In this document: positions 46,822-56,845 of the stretch, in pieces
How the letters are laid out: the number at the start of each line of letters is the position of its first letter
Position numbering within the stretch: position 1 is the stretch's first letter
DNA from: Pseudorhodobacter wandonensis
GTDB taxonomy: Bacteria; Pseudomonadota; Alphaproteobacteria; Rhodobacterales; Rhodobacteraceae
NCBI RefSeq assembly: GCF_001202035.1
Contig: NZ_LGHT01000036.1
Coordinates: forward strand, 62,001-126,000
DNA length: 64,000 nt
Direction: 5' to 3'
Translations under genes and position numbers: made by a program
Notes under the pieces: generated by a model
What the model saw: only the letters and a program-made list of their open reading frames with translations
Told to the model about the DNA's origin: nothing
Databases searched by the model: none

Positions 46822-48006
46822 TCAACGGAATTTGTCCGTTACAAACTTGCCATCGGTGACGGTGTATTCGCGGAAGTTGCCCGCAGCTTCGCCGTTGCCG
46901 ATCAGCTCAACCGCTGTTGCGCCAACATAGTCGATGTCGGTGCCAGCTGCGATCAGTTCCAGCGCGCGGCCCAATTCGCCTGCGTTGATTTTCTCGCCCG
47001 GTGCGTTGGCCACGTCCATCACCTTGGCGGTCCAGTCTTTGGAATTGGTCGATTTCGCCGCTTCCATCGCCAGCATGATCAGCGCCGCTGCATCATAGCT
47101 TTCGCCGGTGTAAGACGAGGTTGGGTCGAAACCTGCTGCCTTTGCCAGCTCGGCAAACTTTGCAGCACCTTCGGAATCGGTGCCGGGAACGGTGCCGTAT
47201 GTACCGTTCAGGCCCGGACCAATGGCCTCAATCAGGCTTTCGCCATACATGCCATCGGGCAGGTAGAATGTGCTGAACGCACCGGTATCAAGTGCGGCTT
47301 GGATAATGCCTTTGCCACCTTGGTCAACATAACCGGCAACAACCAGCACATCGCCACCTGCGGCAGCCAATGTAGCCACTTCGGCGGAATAGTCGGCTTT
47401 GCCATCTTCATGTGCGGTTACAACAGTAACCTTGCCACCTTTTGCCTCAAACGCGGCAGAGATGCTGTCGGACAGGCCTTTGCCGTAATCGTTGTTGGTA
47501 TAGGAAATCGCGATGGATTTCACGCCGCGCTCGCCCAGAATATCGGCGATAACTTCGCCCTGGCGCGCGTCAGACGGCGCTGTACGGAAGAACAGGCCAT
47601 CGTCTTCGGCGCTCGACAGACCTGGCGAGGTGGCCGAAGGAGAAATCATGCCAACGCCATTCGGGCGTGCAACGTTTTGCAAAACCGAACCGGTAACACC
47701 CGAGCAATCTGCGCCCATAATGCCGTTTACGCCTTCGGCAGTGACAAGGCGTTCAGCGGCGGCGGTTGCCGCGGCTGCGTCAACGCAGGTGCTGTCGGCG
47801 CGTGCAGAGGTAACTTTGCCGCCACCCATGAATTTGCCCGAAGCGTTCACTTCGGCAATCGCCAGCTCGGCACTTGCCGCCATGCTCGGCGTGATCGATT
47901 CCAGCGGGCCGGTAAAGCCCAGAATGATACCGATTTTTGCATCCTCTGCGAATGCACCACCGGCCATCAATGCGGTTGCGGCTGTCGCCAACATCAGTTT
48001 TTTCAT
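46822..48006 (-). CDS. ABC transporter substrate-binding protein, Liv-type (peripla_BP_6)
   Basis: A 394-residue periplasmic binding protein. A Sec signal peptide (MKKLMLATAATALMAGGAFA) precedes the binding domain, which opens with KIGIILGFTGPLESITPSMAASAELA, typical of the Leu/Ile/Val-binding superfamily. Two cysteines (STCVDAA and GADCSGV) probably form a disulfide. The ATG has GGGAG upstream. It is the first gene of the transporter operon, downstream of a GlxA-family regulator. Ligand is unknown; the dehydrogenase in the cluster suggests a methylated amine. Confidence 0.92.
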   Translation of the reverse strand: MKKLMLATAATALMAGGAFAEDAKIGIILGFTGPLESITPSMAASAELAIAEVNASGKFMGGGKVTSARADSTCVDAAAATAAAERLVTAEGVNGIMGADCSGVTGSVLQNVARPNGVGMISPSATSPGLSSAEDDGLFFRTAPSDARQGEVIADILGERGVKSIAISYTNNDYGKGLSDSISAAFEAKGGKVTVVTAHEDGKADYSAEVATLAAAGGDVLVVAGYVDQGGKGIIQAALDTGAFSTFYLPDGMYGESLIEAIGPGLNGTYGTVPGTDSEGAAKFAELAKAAGFDPTSSYTGESYDAAALIMLAMEAAKSTNSKDWTAKVMDVANAPGEKINAGELGRALELIAAGTDIDYVGATAVELIGNGEAAGNFREYTVTDGKFVTDKFR

Positions 48007-48207
48007 TGTCGTCTCCCAATTGGAAAATTTTTTCCTGTTCCGAGATTAGACGCAGCGAAATGAAAAGAAAAGGCGGGAAACAGCGTTGATGCGGGATGTT
48101 TCGCACAGAAAATTAGCTATTTTCGCAGATGTGTGCCTGTTTATTCGCAACTGGCCCAAGCCACTTGCTGCATTCCCTAGCGTCAATTTACGTCATTGCG
48201 GCGCCTG

Positions 48208-49227
48208 TCAAATCGACAGGCGCAATGATGAGCCGCCCTGACTGCCGCGCTCACGGTACGGGGTGGTTGAATAATGCGCACGGTAGCATTTTGAAAAATG
48301 CGAAGGCGAGGCAAAGCCGCAAGCCAGCGCCACATTGATGACCGACATATCGGTTTGCATCAACAGATTGCGTGCTTTCGACAGGCGCAATTCCATATAA
48401 TAGCGCTTGGGGCTGCGGTTCAGATAGCGGCGGAACAGCCGTTCCAGCTGGCGCGTCGACATGCCCACATCATCGGCCAGATCGGCCGGGCTGATCGGCT
48501 CTTCGATCGCGGTTTCCATCATCTGGATCACCTGGCTCAGCTTTGGGTGGCGCACGCCGATGCGGGTGGGAATAGACAGGCGCTGCGTATCCTGATCGGT
48601 GCGGATGGTCGAATAGATCAGCTGATCGGCAACGGTATTGGCGACATCTTCGCCATGATCGGCCGCAATGATTTTCAACATCATATCCAGCGACGCCGTG
48701 CCGCCCGCTGTCGACATCCGGTTGCCATCAATCACAAAGATCGAGCGCGTCAGCTTGACCTGCTCGAACTCTTCAATAAACCCGTCCTGGTTTTCCCAAT
48801 GGATCGTCGCCTTTTTTCCATCCAGCAACCCGGCTTTGGCCAGCGCATAGGCCCCTGTGCACAGCCCGCCAATTGCCACGCCTTTACGCGCCTCGCGCCG
48901 AAGCCAGTTCAAGATGGCTTTTGTCGTGGCTTTTTGCACATCGATGCCGCCGCACACCAAAACCGTATCCTCGCGCCCGATTTCCGACAGGCCGATATCC
49001 AGCTTGAAGGCAGCCCCATTCGAGCAATGCACAACGCCTTCGCTATTGCCTTCGCCTGCCAGAACCCATTGATAAATGGGCGCACCAATCACACGGTTGG
49101 CAATGCGCAGCGGCTCGATCGCGCTGGCAAAAGACAGCATTGTGAATTTATCCAAAAGCAAAAACACAAAGCGCTTGGGGCCTTGGACTTTGCCTGCATT
49201 GGTGGCTTTTTGCGGCGTGGCGGACAT
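48208..49227 (-). CDS. GlxA-family transcriptional regulator (DJ-1/PfpI domain with AraC HTH)
   Basis: A 339-residue regulator: an N-terminal class I amidotransferase-like domain (about 15-185), with the family block GGLCTGAYALAKAGLLDGKKATIHWEN, and a C-terminal AraC HTH (about 225-325, SPADLADDVGMSTRQLERLFRRYL and NVALACGFASPSHFSKCYR). Regulators of this architecture (GbdR, CdhR, SouR in Pseudomonas) control betaine, carnitine and sarcosine catabolism. It lies upstream of the Liv-type transporter and demethylating dehydrogenase, which makes it the likely activator of that block. Divergent from the DAHP synthase gene. Confidence 0.92.
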   Translation of the reverse strand: MSATPQKATNAGKVQGPKRFVFLLLDKFTMLSFASAIEPLRIANRVIGAPIYQWVLAGEGNSEGVVHCSNGAAFKLDIGLSEIGREDTVLVCGGIDVQKATTKAILNWLRREARKGVAIGGLCTGAYALAKAGLLDGKKATIHWENQDGFIEEFEQVKLTRSIFVIDGNRMSTAGGTASLDMMLKIIAADHGEDVANTVADQLIYSTIRTDQDTQRLSIPTRIGVRHPKLSQVIQMMETAIEEPISPADLADDVGMSTRQLERLFRRYLNRSPKRYYMELRLSKARNLLMQTDMSVINVALACGFASPSHFSKCYRAHYSTTPYRERGSQGGSSLRLSI

Positions 49228-49383
49228 TTCTTACCTTTGGGACAACTTGCGCTTTGTTAAAAGCTGTTACACCGAAACAGGAAAACGACGGCTGGGCAAG
49301 GGGGGCTGGGCCTTTCACCCTTTGCTTTCCGTCTACATCTGCCTATACAACAGCCCGATACCGCTAACTTTCGGAGAAGACCG

Positions 49384-50754
49384 ATGACGCAAGCTTGGAA
49401 AAAATCAGATTGGCGCAGCAAACCTCGGGTGCAAATGCCCGATTATCTGGATGCAGATGCCTTGAACGCCGTTGAGGCCCAGCTTGCGAAATATCCGCCG
49501 CTGGTGTTTGCCGGCGAGGCGCGGCGCCTGAAAAAGCAATTGGGGCTGGCCGCTGAAGGCAAGGCCTTCTTGTTGCAAGGCGGCGATTGCGCCGAAAGCT
49601 TTGCCGAGTTTTCTGCTGACAATATCCGCGACACCTTCCGCGTGATGCTGCAGATGGCAGTTGTGCTGACCTATGGCGCGAAAGTGCCGGTGATCAAGGT
49701 AGGCCGCATGGCAGGGCAATTCGCCAAGCCACGCTCGGCGCCCACCGAGGTGATCAACGGTGAGGAATTTGCCAGCTACCGTGGTGACATCATCAACGGG
49801 TTTGATGCCACGCAGGCCAGCCGGATCCCCGATCCTGCCCGCATGTTGCAGGCCTATACCCAAGCCGCAGCCAGCCTTAATCTGCTGCGCGCGTTTTCCA
49901 CTGGCGGCTTTGCCGATATTCACCGCGTGCATTCCTGGACGCTCGGTTTTGCCGAACACGACAAGGCCGAACGCTACCGCGAACTGTCGAACCGCATTTC
50001 CGATGCGCTTGATTTCATGGCGGCGGCAGGCGTTGACAGCTCGACCGCGCATCAACTGAGCCAGGTCGATTTCTACACCAGCCACGAATCCTTGCTGCTG
50101 GAATACGAAGAGGCGCTGTGCCGTGTAGACAGCATTTCCGGCCAGCCGGTTGCAGGTTCGGGCCATATGATCTGGATCGGCGACCGCACCCGTCAGCCCG
50201 ACGGTGCACATGTTGAATTTGCGCGTGGCGTGTTGAACCCGATCGGGTTGAAATGCGGCCCGACAACAACAGCCGAAGACCTGAAGGTGCTGATGGCCAA
50301 GCTGAACCCGCAAAACGAGGCGGGCCGGCTGACGCTGATCGCGCGCTTTGGCGCGGGCAAAGTGGGCGACAACCTGCCACGTCTGATCAAAACGGTACAG
50401 GAAGAGGGCGCAAACGTGCTGTGGACCTGTGACCCGATGCACGGCAACACGATCAAAGCGGCCAGCGGTTACAAAACCCGTCCGTTTGAATCCGTGCTGC
50501 GCGAAGTGCGCGAGTTCTTTGCCGTTCACCATGCAGAAAACACCATCCCCGGCGGCGTTCATTTTGAGATGACCGGCAAGGATGTAACCGAATGTACCGG
50601 CGGTTTGCGCGATGTCACAGATGAGAATCTGGCCGATCGTTACCACACCGCATGCGACCCGCGCTTGAATGCAAGCCAATCGCTGGAACTGGCGTTCTTG
50701 GTGGCCGAAGAGCTGTCAAAGACCCGCCTTGCCGAACGTCGCGTCGCTTTGTGA
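49384..50754 (+). CDS. aroG: 3-deoxy-7-phosphoheptulonate synthase, class II
   Basis: A 456-residue class II DAHP synthase, first enzyme of the shikimate pathway. It is identified by [15 protein letters not shown] at the start, [12 protein letters not shown] (about 60-71), [12 protein letters not shown] and [13 protein letters not shown] (about 351-363, with the metal-binding region), and [13 protein letters not shown]. The ATG has CGGAGA upstream. It stands alone with a strong terminator (50779-50802). Class II enzymes are plant-like in sequence and are regulated differently from E. coli AroF/G/H, but no regulator is visible here. Confidence 0.96.
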   Translation: MTQAWKKSDWRSKPRVQMPDYLDADALNAVEAQLAKYPPLVFAGEARRLKKQLGLAAEGKAFLLQGGDCAESFAEFSADNIRDTFRVMLQMAVVLTYGAKVPVIKVGRMAGQFAKPRSAPTEVINGEEFASYRGDIINGFDATQASRIPDPARMLQAYTQAAASLNLLRAFSTGGFADIHRVHSWTLGFAEHDKAERYRELSNRISDALDFMAAAGVDSSTAHQLSQVDFYTSHESLLLEYEEALCRVDSISGQPVAGSGHMIWIGDRTRQPDGAHVEFARGVLNPIGLKCGPTTTAEDLKVLMAKLNPQNEAGRLTLIARFGAGKVGDNLPRLIKTVQEEGANVLWTCDPMHGNTIKAASGYKTRPFESVLREVREFFAVHHAENTIPGGVHFEMTGKDVTECTGGLRDVTDENLADRYHTACDPRLNASQSLELAFLVAEELSKTRLAERRVAL

Positions 50755-50778
50755 TCTGACTTTGGTTTAAACTATAAG

Positions 50779-50802
50779 AAAGGGCACCAACCGGTGCCCT
50801 TT
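50779..50802 (+). terminator. Intrinsic terminator of the DAHP synthase gene
   Basis: AAAGGGCACC (50779-50788) pairs with GGTGCCCTTT (50793-50802) around an AACC loop, followed by a T-run, 25 bases after the stop. Confidence 0.92.
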
Positions 50803-50831
50803 TTTCATTCCATAACGGGCAGGGCCGCGCG

Positions 50832-51548
50832 TCAGTCGATCAGCCGCAAATAGGATGGCTTGGCGGGTTTGCCGTCAGTCTTTTTCTTGTGGTTAAAAGG
50901 CGTTGGCGATTCGGCAAAATCCATTATTCTGGCGTTGGTAATGACCTTGGGCGCAAAGCCATTTGCATCATTTCCAAAGCTTGGGCCAGAACTTGGGCCA
51001 GCACTTGGCGCAATGCTTGCCACTGCGGTAACACTCGCCTTTTCAATGATAAAACGGCGCGGGCTGCGGCCAATATTGCCCTTCAACGCAAAACAACCAA
51101 GCGCAAGCCTGATTTGCCCGGTTTCATCGCGCAACGGCAGCACCAGCAGTTTGGCGCTCAGGCTTGGTTTAATAAGGCCTCCGCTGGCCTGAAGCGTCAT
51201 CTCCATGATCGCCGGGCTGTGGAACACCTGCTCCAGCTTGCTGGCCAATGCGGCGCGGGCCTCTGGCACAAAAACCACCGACAGGGGCAGACCGCGTACA
51301 TCCATCCCCATCACATCTGACAAATCCATGCCGGCGATGCGAAACCGCGCCATGCCCGGCGCAACCCGTTCAATCAGAAACGTGCTCGACAACACCTCTT
51401 CTATGCCGCGCGGGTCAATATCGCGGCGCAACGGAATCTCGCCATCTTGGCGCAGCGCCTCCCAATAGGCGCGGACAAGCGCCATCGACTTGGTGCGATC
51501 AGACGAAAAACTGTCACTCTCGTTTGTTGTTGTCATGTTGCTTGCCAT
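50832..51548 (-). CDS. PAS domain-containing protein
   Basis: A 238-residue soluble protein. From about residue 20 to 150 it has a PAS_5-type domain with ALVRAYWEALRQDGEIPLRRDIDP, MARFRIAGMDLSDVMGMDVRGLPL and LLVLPLRDETGQIRLALGCFAL. The C-terminus (about 180-238) is Ser/Gly/Pro and Lys rich and looks disordered. No output domain such as kinase or GGDEF is seen. PAS proteins of this type are common in Rhodobacteraceae with unknown role. The start is uncertain: an ATG at 51548 is chosen, but a downstream one at 51536 is possible and the frame extends upstream without resemblance to known proteins. Confidence 0.75.
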   Translation of the reverse strand: MASNMTTTNESDSFSSDRTKSMALVRAYWEALRQDGEIPLRRDIDPRGIEEVLSSTFLIERVAPGMARFRIAGMDLSDVMGMDVRGLPLSVVFVPEARAALASKLEQVFHSPAIMEMTLQASGGLIKPSLSAKLLVLPLRDETGQIRLALGCFALKGNIGRSPRRFIIEKASVTAVASIAPSAGPSSGPSFGNDANGFAPKVITNARIMDFAESPTPFNHKKKTDGKPAKPSYLRLID

Positions 51549-51776
51549 CAGACCGCGCTTGCCACGGCCCCCTTTGATACCTTTGCCAACCCAAACCGCG
51601 CGACGCCGCCACCTTGGCCAAAGAGGCGGGGTGACATGGTTAACGATACGGCAATCTAGGTTACTCAAATATTAATATACACAAAACGGGCTGCACTCAG
51701 AGAAGAATCTCTATAAATGGTAAATGCATGTCCAACCGGGCGGGTGTTGCGTAAACGATAGTCGAGGCTTTTGCAT

Positions 51777-52670
51777 ATGACACAATCAATGACAGGGTTT
51801 GCCACGCGGCGTGGCCAGTTTGAGGCACAGTCTTGGGTGTGGGATATGCGCTCGGTCAATGGCAAAGGCCTTGATTTGCGGCTGCGCGTGCCCGATTGGA
51901 TCGACGGGCTAGAGGCACAACTGCGGGCCGTCATGTCCAAGCGGCTGAACCGTGGCAATGTCAGCCTGACGTTGAAAATCAGCCGCGAGGCGGGCGCCGA
52001 TACCCCGATGCGCATAAACCCTGCCGCCCTTGCCTCGGCGCTGGCCATGCTGGCCGAGGTAGAGGCCAAGGCGATGGACATCGGTGTGACACTGGCGCAG
52101 GCCAGTCAGGCCGATATTCTGTCATTGCGCGGCGTGATGGAACAGGCAAACGACGCCGACGATACAGCCCCGCTGCTGGCCGCCCTGATCGCGGATTTTG
52201 ACGATCTTCTGTCCGATTTGCTGGTGATGCGGGCCAATGAGGGGCGCGCCCTGCAAAGCGTCATTCTGGATCAATTGGACCAGATTGAGGCGCTGGTACA
52301 GGATGCCACAGCCGCTGCCGATGCACGGCGCAATGTGGCGGCAGCAACCCTGCGCGACAATGTGACAAAACTGATGCAAGCTGCTGATACTTTGGATGAA
52401 AACCGTATCGCACAAGAGCTGGCCTTGCTTGCCGTCAAAGCCGATGTCACCGAAGAATTGGACCGCCTGCGCGCCCATGTTTCCGCCGCGCGCACCTTGG
52501 TGGCTGCCGATGCCCCGATGGGCCGCAAGCTCGATTTCCTGATGCAAGAGTTCATGCGCGAGGCCAATACCCTCTGTGCCAAGGCGCAGGCCGCAGCGCT
52601 TACACGGGTCGGGCTTGACCTTAAGACCGTGATTGATCAGATGCGCGAACAAGTACAAAACGTGGAATGA
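51777..52670 (+). CDS. yicC: YicC-family endoribonuclease-like protein
   Basis: A 297-residue YicC/YloC family protein. It begins with [16 protein letters not shown], ends with the DUF1732-type block [22 protein letters not shown], and contains the N-terminal block [19 protein letters not shown]. Recent work assigns endoribonuclease activity to the family. The ATG at 51777 has GAGG about 10 bases upstream; a TTG two codons earlier is rejected. It overlaps gmk by a few bases, giving the common yicC-gmk operon. Confidence 0.93.
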   Translation: MTQSMTGFATRRGQFEAQSWVWDMRSVNGKGLDLRLRVPDWIDGLEAQLRAVMSKRLNRGNVSLTLKISREAGADTPMRINPAALASALAMLAEVEAKAMDIGVTLAQASQADILSLRGVMEQANDADDTAPLLAALIADFDDLLSDLLVMRANEGRALQSVILDQLDQIEALVQDATAAADARRNVAAATLRDNVTKLMQAADTLDENRIAQELALLAVKADVTEELDRLRAHVSAARTLVAADAPMGRKLDFLMQEFMREANTLCAKAQAAALTRVGLDLKTVIDQMREQVQNVE

Positions 52671-52672
52671 AT

Positions 52673-53320
52673 ATGTCTGATACACCGAACCGCCGTGGGC
52701 TTTTGCTGATCCTGTCATCGCCTTCGGGGGCCGGAAAATCGACACTCGCGAAACTGCTGATGGCATGGGACCCGAGCTTGCGCTTTTCCGTTTCCGCCAC
52801 CACCCGCGCGCCCCGTGCAGGCGAGCAGGACGGGCGCGAGTATTATTTCCGCAGCCGCGCGCAGTTTGAGGCAATGATCGCTGCCGGCGAAATGCTGGAA
52901 CATGCCGAGGTGTTCACCAATTTTTACGGCTCGCCCAAAGCGCCGGTCGAGGCAGCAATGGCCGAAGGCCGCGACACGCTGTTTGATATTGACTGGCAGG
53001 GTGGCCAGCAAATCCGCAACTCGTCACTGGGGCGGGATGTGGTCTCGATTTTCGTGCTGCCGCCGTCGATTGCCGAGCTGGAAAGCCGCCTGCGCGGCCG
53101 CGCGCAAGATAGTGATGAAATCATCGCCGGCCGCATGGCAAAGTCGCAATCCGAAATCAGCCATTGGGCCGAATATGACTATGTTCTGGTCAACCGCGAT
53201 CTCGACCAAACCTTTACCCAGCTGCGTACAATCCTTGAGGCCGAGCGCCTGCGCCGTGACCGCCAGCCGCAGCTTTCCGGCTTTGTACGCGGCCTGAATC
53301 AGGAGTTTGAGACAAGATGA
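52673..53320 (+). CDS. gmk: Guanylate kinase
   Basis: A 215-residue kinase converting GMP to GDP. The P-loop is [10 protein letters not shown] (about 15-24), followed by [21 protein letters not shown] (about 40-60), where GMP is bound, and [11 protein letters not shown] (about 104-114). An ATG 6 bases earlier overlaps the yicC stop as ATGA, but the ATG at 52673 has GGA at a proper distance, so I prefer it. The end overlaps the gamma-carbonic-anhydrase-like start by ATGA. Confidence 0.97.
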   Translation: MSDTPNRRGLLLILSSPSGAGKSTLAKLLMAWDPSLRFSVSATTRAPRAGEQDGREYYFRSRAQFEAMIAAGEMLEHAEVFTNFYGSPKAPVEAAMAEGRDTLFDIDWQGGQQIRNSSLGRDVVSIFVLPPSIAELESRLRGRAQDSDEIIAGRMAKSQSEISHWAEYDYVLVNRDLDQTFTQLRTILEAERLRRDRQPQLSGFVRGLNQEFETR

Positions 53321-53835
53321 TCTATGCGCTTGACGGTATTGCCCCCGAAATCCACCCCGATACATGGGTTGCAGATGATGCCAATGTCATTGGCAAGATT
53401 GTGCTGGAACAAGGCGCAAGCATCTGGTTTGGCAGCACTTTGCGTGGCGATAACGAAGAAATCCGCGTGGGCGAAAACAGCAACATCCAGGAAAACTGCG
53501 TGCTGCACACCGATATGGGGTTTCCGCTGACCATCGGCGCCAATTGCACGATCGGGCATAAGGCAATGCTGCACGGATGCATGATCGGTGATGGCACCTT
53601 GATCGGGATGGGCGCTGTGGTGCTGAACGGCGCACAGATCGGCAAAGGCTGTCTGATCGGGGCAGGGGCGCTGATCACCGAAGGCAAGGCTATCCCCGAT
53701 GGCAGTTTGGTCATGGGCGCGCCGGGCAAAGTGGTGCGCAGCTTGGACGCGGTGGCGCAGGAAAAGCTGTTGAAATCGGCGGCGGGATATCGCGCAAATA
53801 TGCAGCGTTTTCGGACAGGGCTAAAGCCGGTCTAG
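53317..53835 (+). CDS. Gamma-carbonic anhydrase family hexapeptide-repeat protein
   Basis: A 172-residue left-handed beta-helix protein. The three zinc-type histidines are His64 (CVLHTD), His81 (IGHKAML) and His86 (LHGCMIG), spaced as in gamma-CA family proteins. [19 protein letters not shown] is the family block. Many bacterial members have low or no carbonic anhydrase activity, so activity is unproven. It is coupled by ATGA overlap to gmk, which is probably co-transcription rather than shared function. Confidence 0.9.
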   Translation: MIYALDGIAPEIHPDTWVADDANVIGKIVLEQGASIWFGSTLRGDNEEIRVGENSNIQENCVLHTDMGFPLTIGANCTIGHKAMLHGCMIGDGTLIGMGAVVLNGAQIGKGCLIGAGALITEGKAIPDGSLVMGAPGKVVRSLDAVAQEKLLKSAAGYRANMQRFRTGLKPV

Positions 53836-53886
53836 GCGCGCCCCCGCGATCAGGTTACAACGCGGCAAACGCATAAGGAATAAGCT

Positions 53887-54915
53887 ATGAAGATCGGCAA
53901 TCGCAGCATCGGCCCCAACCATCCGCCCCTCGTGATCGCCGAAATCGGCATCAACCACGGTGGCAGCCTTGAGGTAGCGAAAGAAATGGTGCGGCTGGCG
54001 GCCCTGTCGGGCTGCGAATGTATCAAGCACCAAACCCATATTCTTGAAGACGAGATGACGGATGAGGCCAAGTCGATCTTTCCGCCCAATGCCGATGTCT
54101 CGATCTGGCATGTGATGGAGGCCTGCGCGCTGTCGCTGGACGATGAGCGCGCGCTGAAAGCCTATACCGAAAGCCTCGGGATGATCTATATCTCGACCCC
54201 CTTCAGCCGCGCCGCCGCAGATTTTCTGGAAACACTGGATGTCGCCGCCTATAAGATCGGCTCGGGTGAGGCCGATAACCTGCCACTGATCCGCCATATC
54301 GCGCGCTTTGGCAAACCGGTCATCATGTCAACCGGTATGCAAAGCATCGAATCTGTGCGCGCCAGCGTGGCGATTCTGGATGAGGCGGGCGTAGACTATG
54401 CGCTGCTTGAATGTACAAACCTGTACCCCAGCCCGCCCGAAATCGTGTCTTTGCAAGGGGTTACCGACCTGAAAGCCGCTTTTCCGCGTGCTGTCGTCGG
54501 CTTTTCCGACCATTCGATCGGGCCGGAAATGGCGCTGGCCTCGGTGGCTTTGGGCGCCAGCATTCTGGAACGCCATTACACCGACAGCCGTTACCGCAAG
54601 GGGCCGGATATCATCAACTCGATGGACCCTGTGGAATTGAAATTCCTGATTGACCGGTCGCGCGAAATCCATACAGCCCTGCACAACCCAAAACAACGTA
54701 CCGAGGCTGAAGAGCCCGTCTACCGCTTTGCCCGCGCCAGTGTGGTGGCCGACCGCGATTTGCCCGAGGGCCACGTGATCACCGAATCCGACATCTGGGC
54801 CCGCCGCCCCGGATCGGGAGAGATTGCGGGCTATGAGTTCGACAAGGTTGTCGGCAAAACCCTGACCCGCGCTGTGACCCGCAACTCACAGCTGAAATGG
54901 AGCGATCTGGCGTGA
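53887..54915 (+). CDS. neuB: Nonulosonic acid synthase (NeuB family)
   Basis: A 342-residue enzyme condensing phosphoenolpyruvate with an N-acyl-mannosamine-type sugar to a 9-carbon alpha-keto acid such as N-acetylneuraminate, legionaminate or pseudaminate. Motifs: VIAEIGINHGGSLEVAKEMV, IKHQTHI, TPFSRAA, KIGSGE, TGMQSIESV, ECTNLYPSPP, FSDHSIG and ERHYTDSR. The C-terminal SAF/antifreeze-like domain (about 285-342, RASVVADRDLPEGHVIT) is present. It has an AAGGA box before the ATG. neuC and neuA homologues follow within 8 kb, so a sialic-acid-type sugar is made in this locus. Confidence 0.95.
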   Translation: MKIGNRSIGPNHPPLVIAEIGINHGGSLEVAKEMVRLAALSGCECIKHQTHILEDEMTDEAKSIFPPNADVSIWHVMEACALSLDDERALKAYTESLGMIYISTPFSRAAADFLETLDVAAYKIGSGEADNLPLIRHIARFGKPVIMSTGMQSIESVRASVAILDEAGVDYALLECTNLYPSPPEIVSLQGVTDLKAAFPRAVVGFSDHSIGPEMALASVALGASILERHYTDSRYRKGPDIINSMDPVELKFLIDRSREIHTALHNPKQRTEAEEPVYRFARASVVADRDLPEGHVITESDIWARRPGSGEIAGYEFDKVVGKTLTRAVTRNSQLKWSDLA

Positions 54916-55689
54916 TCCCACTCTGGAAACTGAAGCGTGAACTGAAACGACCGATGGACCAACTGCGCTCGGTCGTGCTTTACCCTATCGATTTGGTGAC
55001 CAAATGGCACCATGACCGCAACTTTCACAGCGCGATCAAATTGACCAAGGGCGATCAGCCTGCCGGTCAGAAGTTTGCCCTTTTGCTGATTTATCAGCCA
55101 AAAAAACTTACGCGCTCTACACTTTTGACCTGCCAACATCTGGTCGACAACGGCTATTCGGTTCTGGTGGTTTCAAACACCGCTTTGCCCGATGATGCGC
55201 GGGCGCAACTGGCACCCGTGACCTGGCAAATCCTGGAACGGCCGAATATCGGCTATGATTTTGGCGGCTATCGCGATGGCTTGCGCGTTCTGCGCGAGGC
55301 GAATGTGGATATGCAGGCCTTGGTCGTTTTAAATGACAGCGTTTGGTGGCCTTTATGCGCGGGCGATACAGCGTTGGAGCGCGCCGAGACGTTGGGCGCA
55401 GATGTTGTCGGCATGATCTTGCGGCCTTACGGTCGGGCGCGCAAACGCTCCAGCGTGCGTACGCCGCATCTGCAATCTATTCTTTGGGTTCGAGCACAAA
55501 GCACTTGCCTCTGAAGGGTTCAAGCGGTTTTGGGTGGATTACCGGCTGTCCAGCTTCAAATACAACGCGATCCGCTATGGCGAATTGCGCCTAACGCATG
55601 CGCTGGTCAACGCCAAGCTTACGGTTGCGCCGTTGTTCACCTTTGACGATCTGATGGAAAAACTGCAAACGCAATCTTCGGACTATTAG
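54912..55689 (+). pseudogene. RgpF-like (rhamnan synthesis protein F domain) gene, frameshifted
   Basis: It starts at a GTG (54912) overlapping the neuB stop (GTGA). The first frame gives about 200 residues with the RgpF-type pattern ALLLIYQPKKLTRST, ERPNIGYDFGGYRDGLRVL and VLNDSVWWPL, then stops at 55512-55514. The continuation GFEHKALASEGFKRFWVDYR appears in another frame to a TAG at 55689, so one extra base (or two missing) near 55476-55485 breaks the gene. RgpF proteins act in surface polysaccharide assembly. Whether this is true decay or a sequencing error cannot be told here. Confidence 0.75.
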
Positions 55690-56056
55690 CAGAAGATTCA
55701 AGTCAAGGCACCCTGAGCAAAAGCATATTCAGGCGTATTGACGTTACGCAACAGTCAATGCGTTTGGCAGCAGCCGAAAACCGGGATGACGCTGGCGCGA
55801 TGCGGTGTTTGACTTGTTCATGACGATCGACAGTCGCAGCGAATTCCACCTGACCTTGCGCTATCCTACCGTGGATTTGTTGGGGTTTAACCTTCTAAAG
55901 CGCTCATCAGGCGAACCCGTCGGGTCTATGCACCATGTCGCGCGCCGCGACTATCTTGGGGCCGTAGAAAATGGTGAGCTACCAGCGCCTATGCCGGAAG
56001 TTCTGGCTGAAATTCAAGAACGCGAACGGCTTGGTTCCGTAGCGGTTGGGCGCTAG
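55690..56056 (+). pseudogene. Decayed C-terminal gene remnant
   Basis: From about 55690 to 55800 one frame reads RIDVTQQSMRLAAAENRDDA, then a frameshift near 55803 leads to AVFDLFMTIDSRSEFHLTLR and a coherent tail to the TAG at 56056. The two frames join well only if the reading frame shifts, and no matching N-terminus exists upstream. I do not recognise the family. It lies next to the frameshifted RgpF-like gene, so this part of the glycan locus appears to be eroding. Confidence 0.5.
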
Positions 56057-56060
56057 CAAA

Positions 56061-56834
56061 ATGGGGCAGGCACCGGAATCCACCCAACCCGAAATCGCGG
56101 TCTTTCTGATCAATCTGGAGCGGTCTGCAAAACGCCGCGCGGATATGGAAGCACGTCTTGATGCGCTCGGGTTATCCTATACGTGGTTCAAGGCAATTGA
56201 TGGCAAGGCGCATTGGGATGAACTTGCTCCAAGCGTTGATACCATTGCCTTTGAGCGAAACACCGGGCGACATGTCTTGAAAGGTGAAATAGGCACCTAT
56301 CATTCGCATCTTGGGGTTTGGCAGGCGTTCTTGAAAACCGACAAAGACGTGGCACTTGTGCTTGAAGATGACGTCGTGTTTCACGACGATTTTCTGGCGG
56401 CTCTCCAGCTCGCCAAAGAGTCCGTCCACAGTTGGGACTTTCTAAAGTTGAACAAAATCCGCGCAAAGCATCCGGTGCGTCAGGCGACGCTCGGGCCTTA
56501 TGCGCTGAATGCCTATATCGGGGCCGCGACGGGGCTGGGGGCCTATCTGATTACCCGCGATTTGGCAGCGCAGTTGTTGCAAAACATGCTGCCAATAACC
56601 CGCCCGATTGATCATGAACTGGACCGGACATTTCATCATGATTTCAGGCATTTTGGCCTGGAACCCTTTCCAAGCCATGTTGACGACGGAAACGAAAGCA
56701 CGATCACAGGCAAAGGCTTTGCCGATGTCGTAAAGTTTCCGGCTTGGCAACGGTTGCCCAATTATGCCCTGCGGTTTCGCAACCTGTTTGGCAAAATCAT
56801 ACATATGGTAAGGCGCGGGATGCTCTGGCCCTGA
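56061..56834 (+). CDS. Glycosyltransferase family 25
   Basis: A 257-residue GT25 (LPS-type beta-galactosyl/glucosyltransferase family) protein. It begins AVFLINLERSAKRRADMEARL (about 12-32) and has a middle GEIGTYHSHLGVWQ with the conserved Glu and His, LALVLEDDVVF-type acid cluster (ALVLEDDVVFHDD) and a late GAYLITRDLAAQLL. GT25 enzymes add hexoses to lipooligosaccharide cores. The ATG at 56061 is used; an earlier TTG (56046) would overlap the preceding remnant. Convergent with another glycosyltransferase gene after 11 bases. Confidence 0.88.
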   Translation: MGQAPESTQPEIAVFLINLERSAKRRADMEARLDALGLSYTWFKAIDGKAHWDELAPSVDTIAFERNTGRHVLKGEIGTYHSHLGVWQAFLKTDKDVALVLEDDVVFHDDFLAALQLAKESVHSWDFLKLNKIRAKHPVRQATLGPYALNAYIGAATGLGAYLITRDLAAQLLQNMLPITRPIDHELDRTFHHDFRHFGLEPFPSHVDDGNESTITGKGFADVVKFPAWQRLPNYALRFRNLFGKIIHMVRRGMLWP

Positions 56835-56845
56835 TAAAACCGGAC

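Noticed and set aside
49405-50679. A 424-codon minus-strand open frame opposite the DAHP synthase gene
   Set aside because: Antisense to a highly conserved enzyme; no domain recognised.
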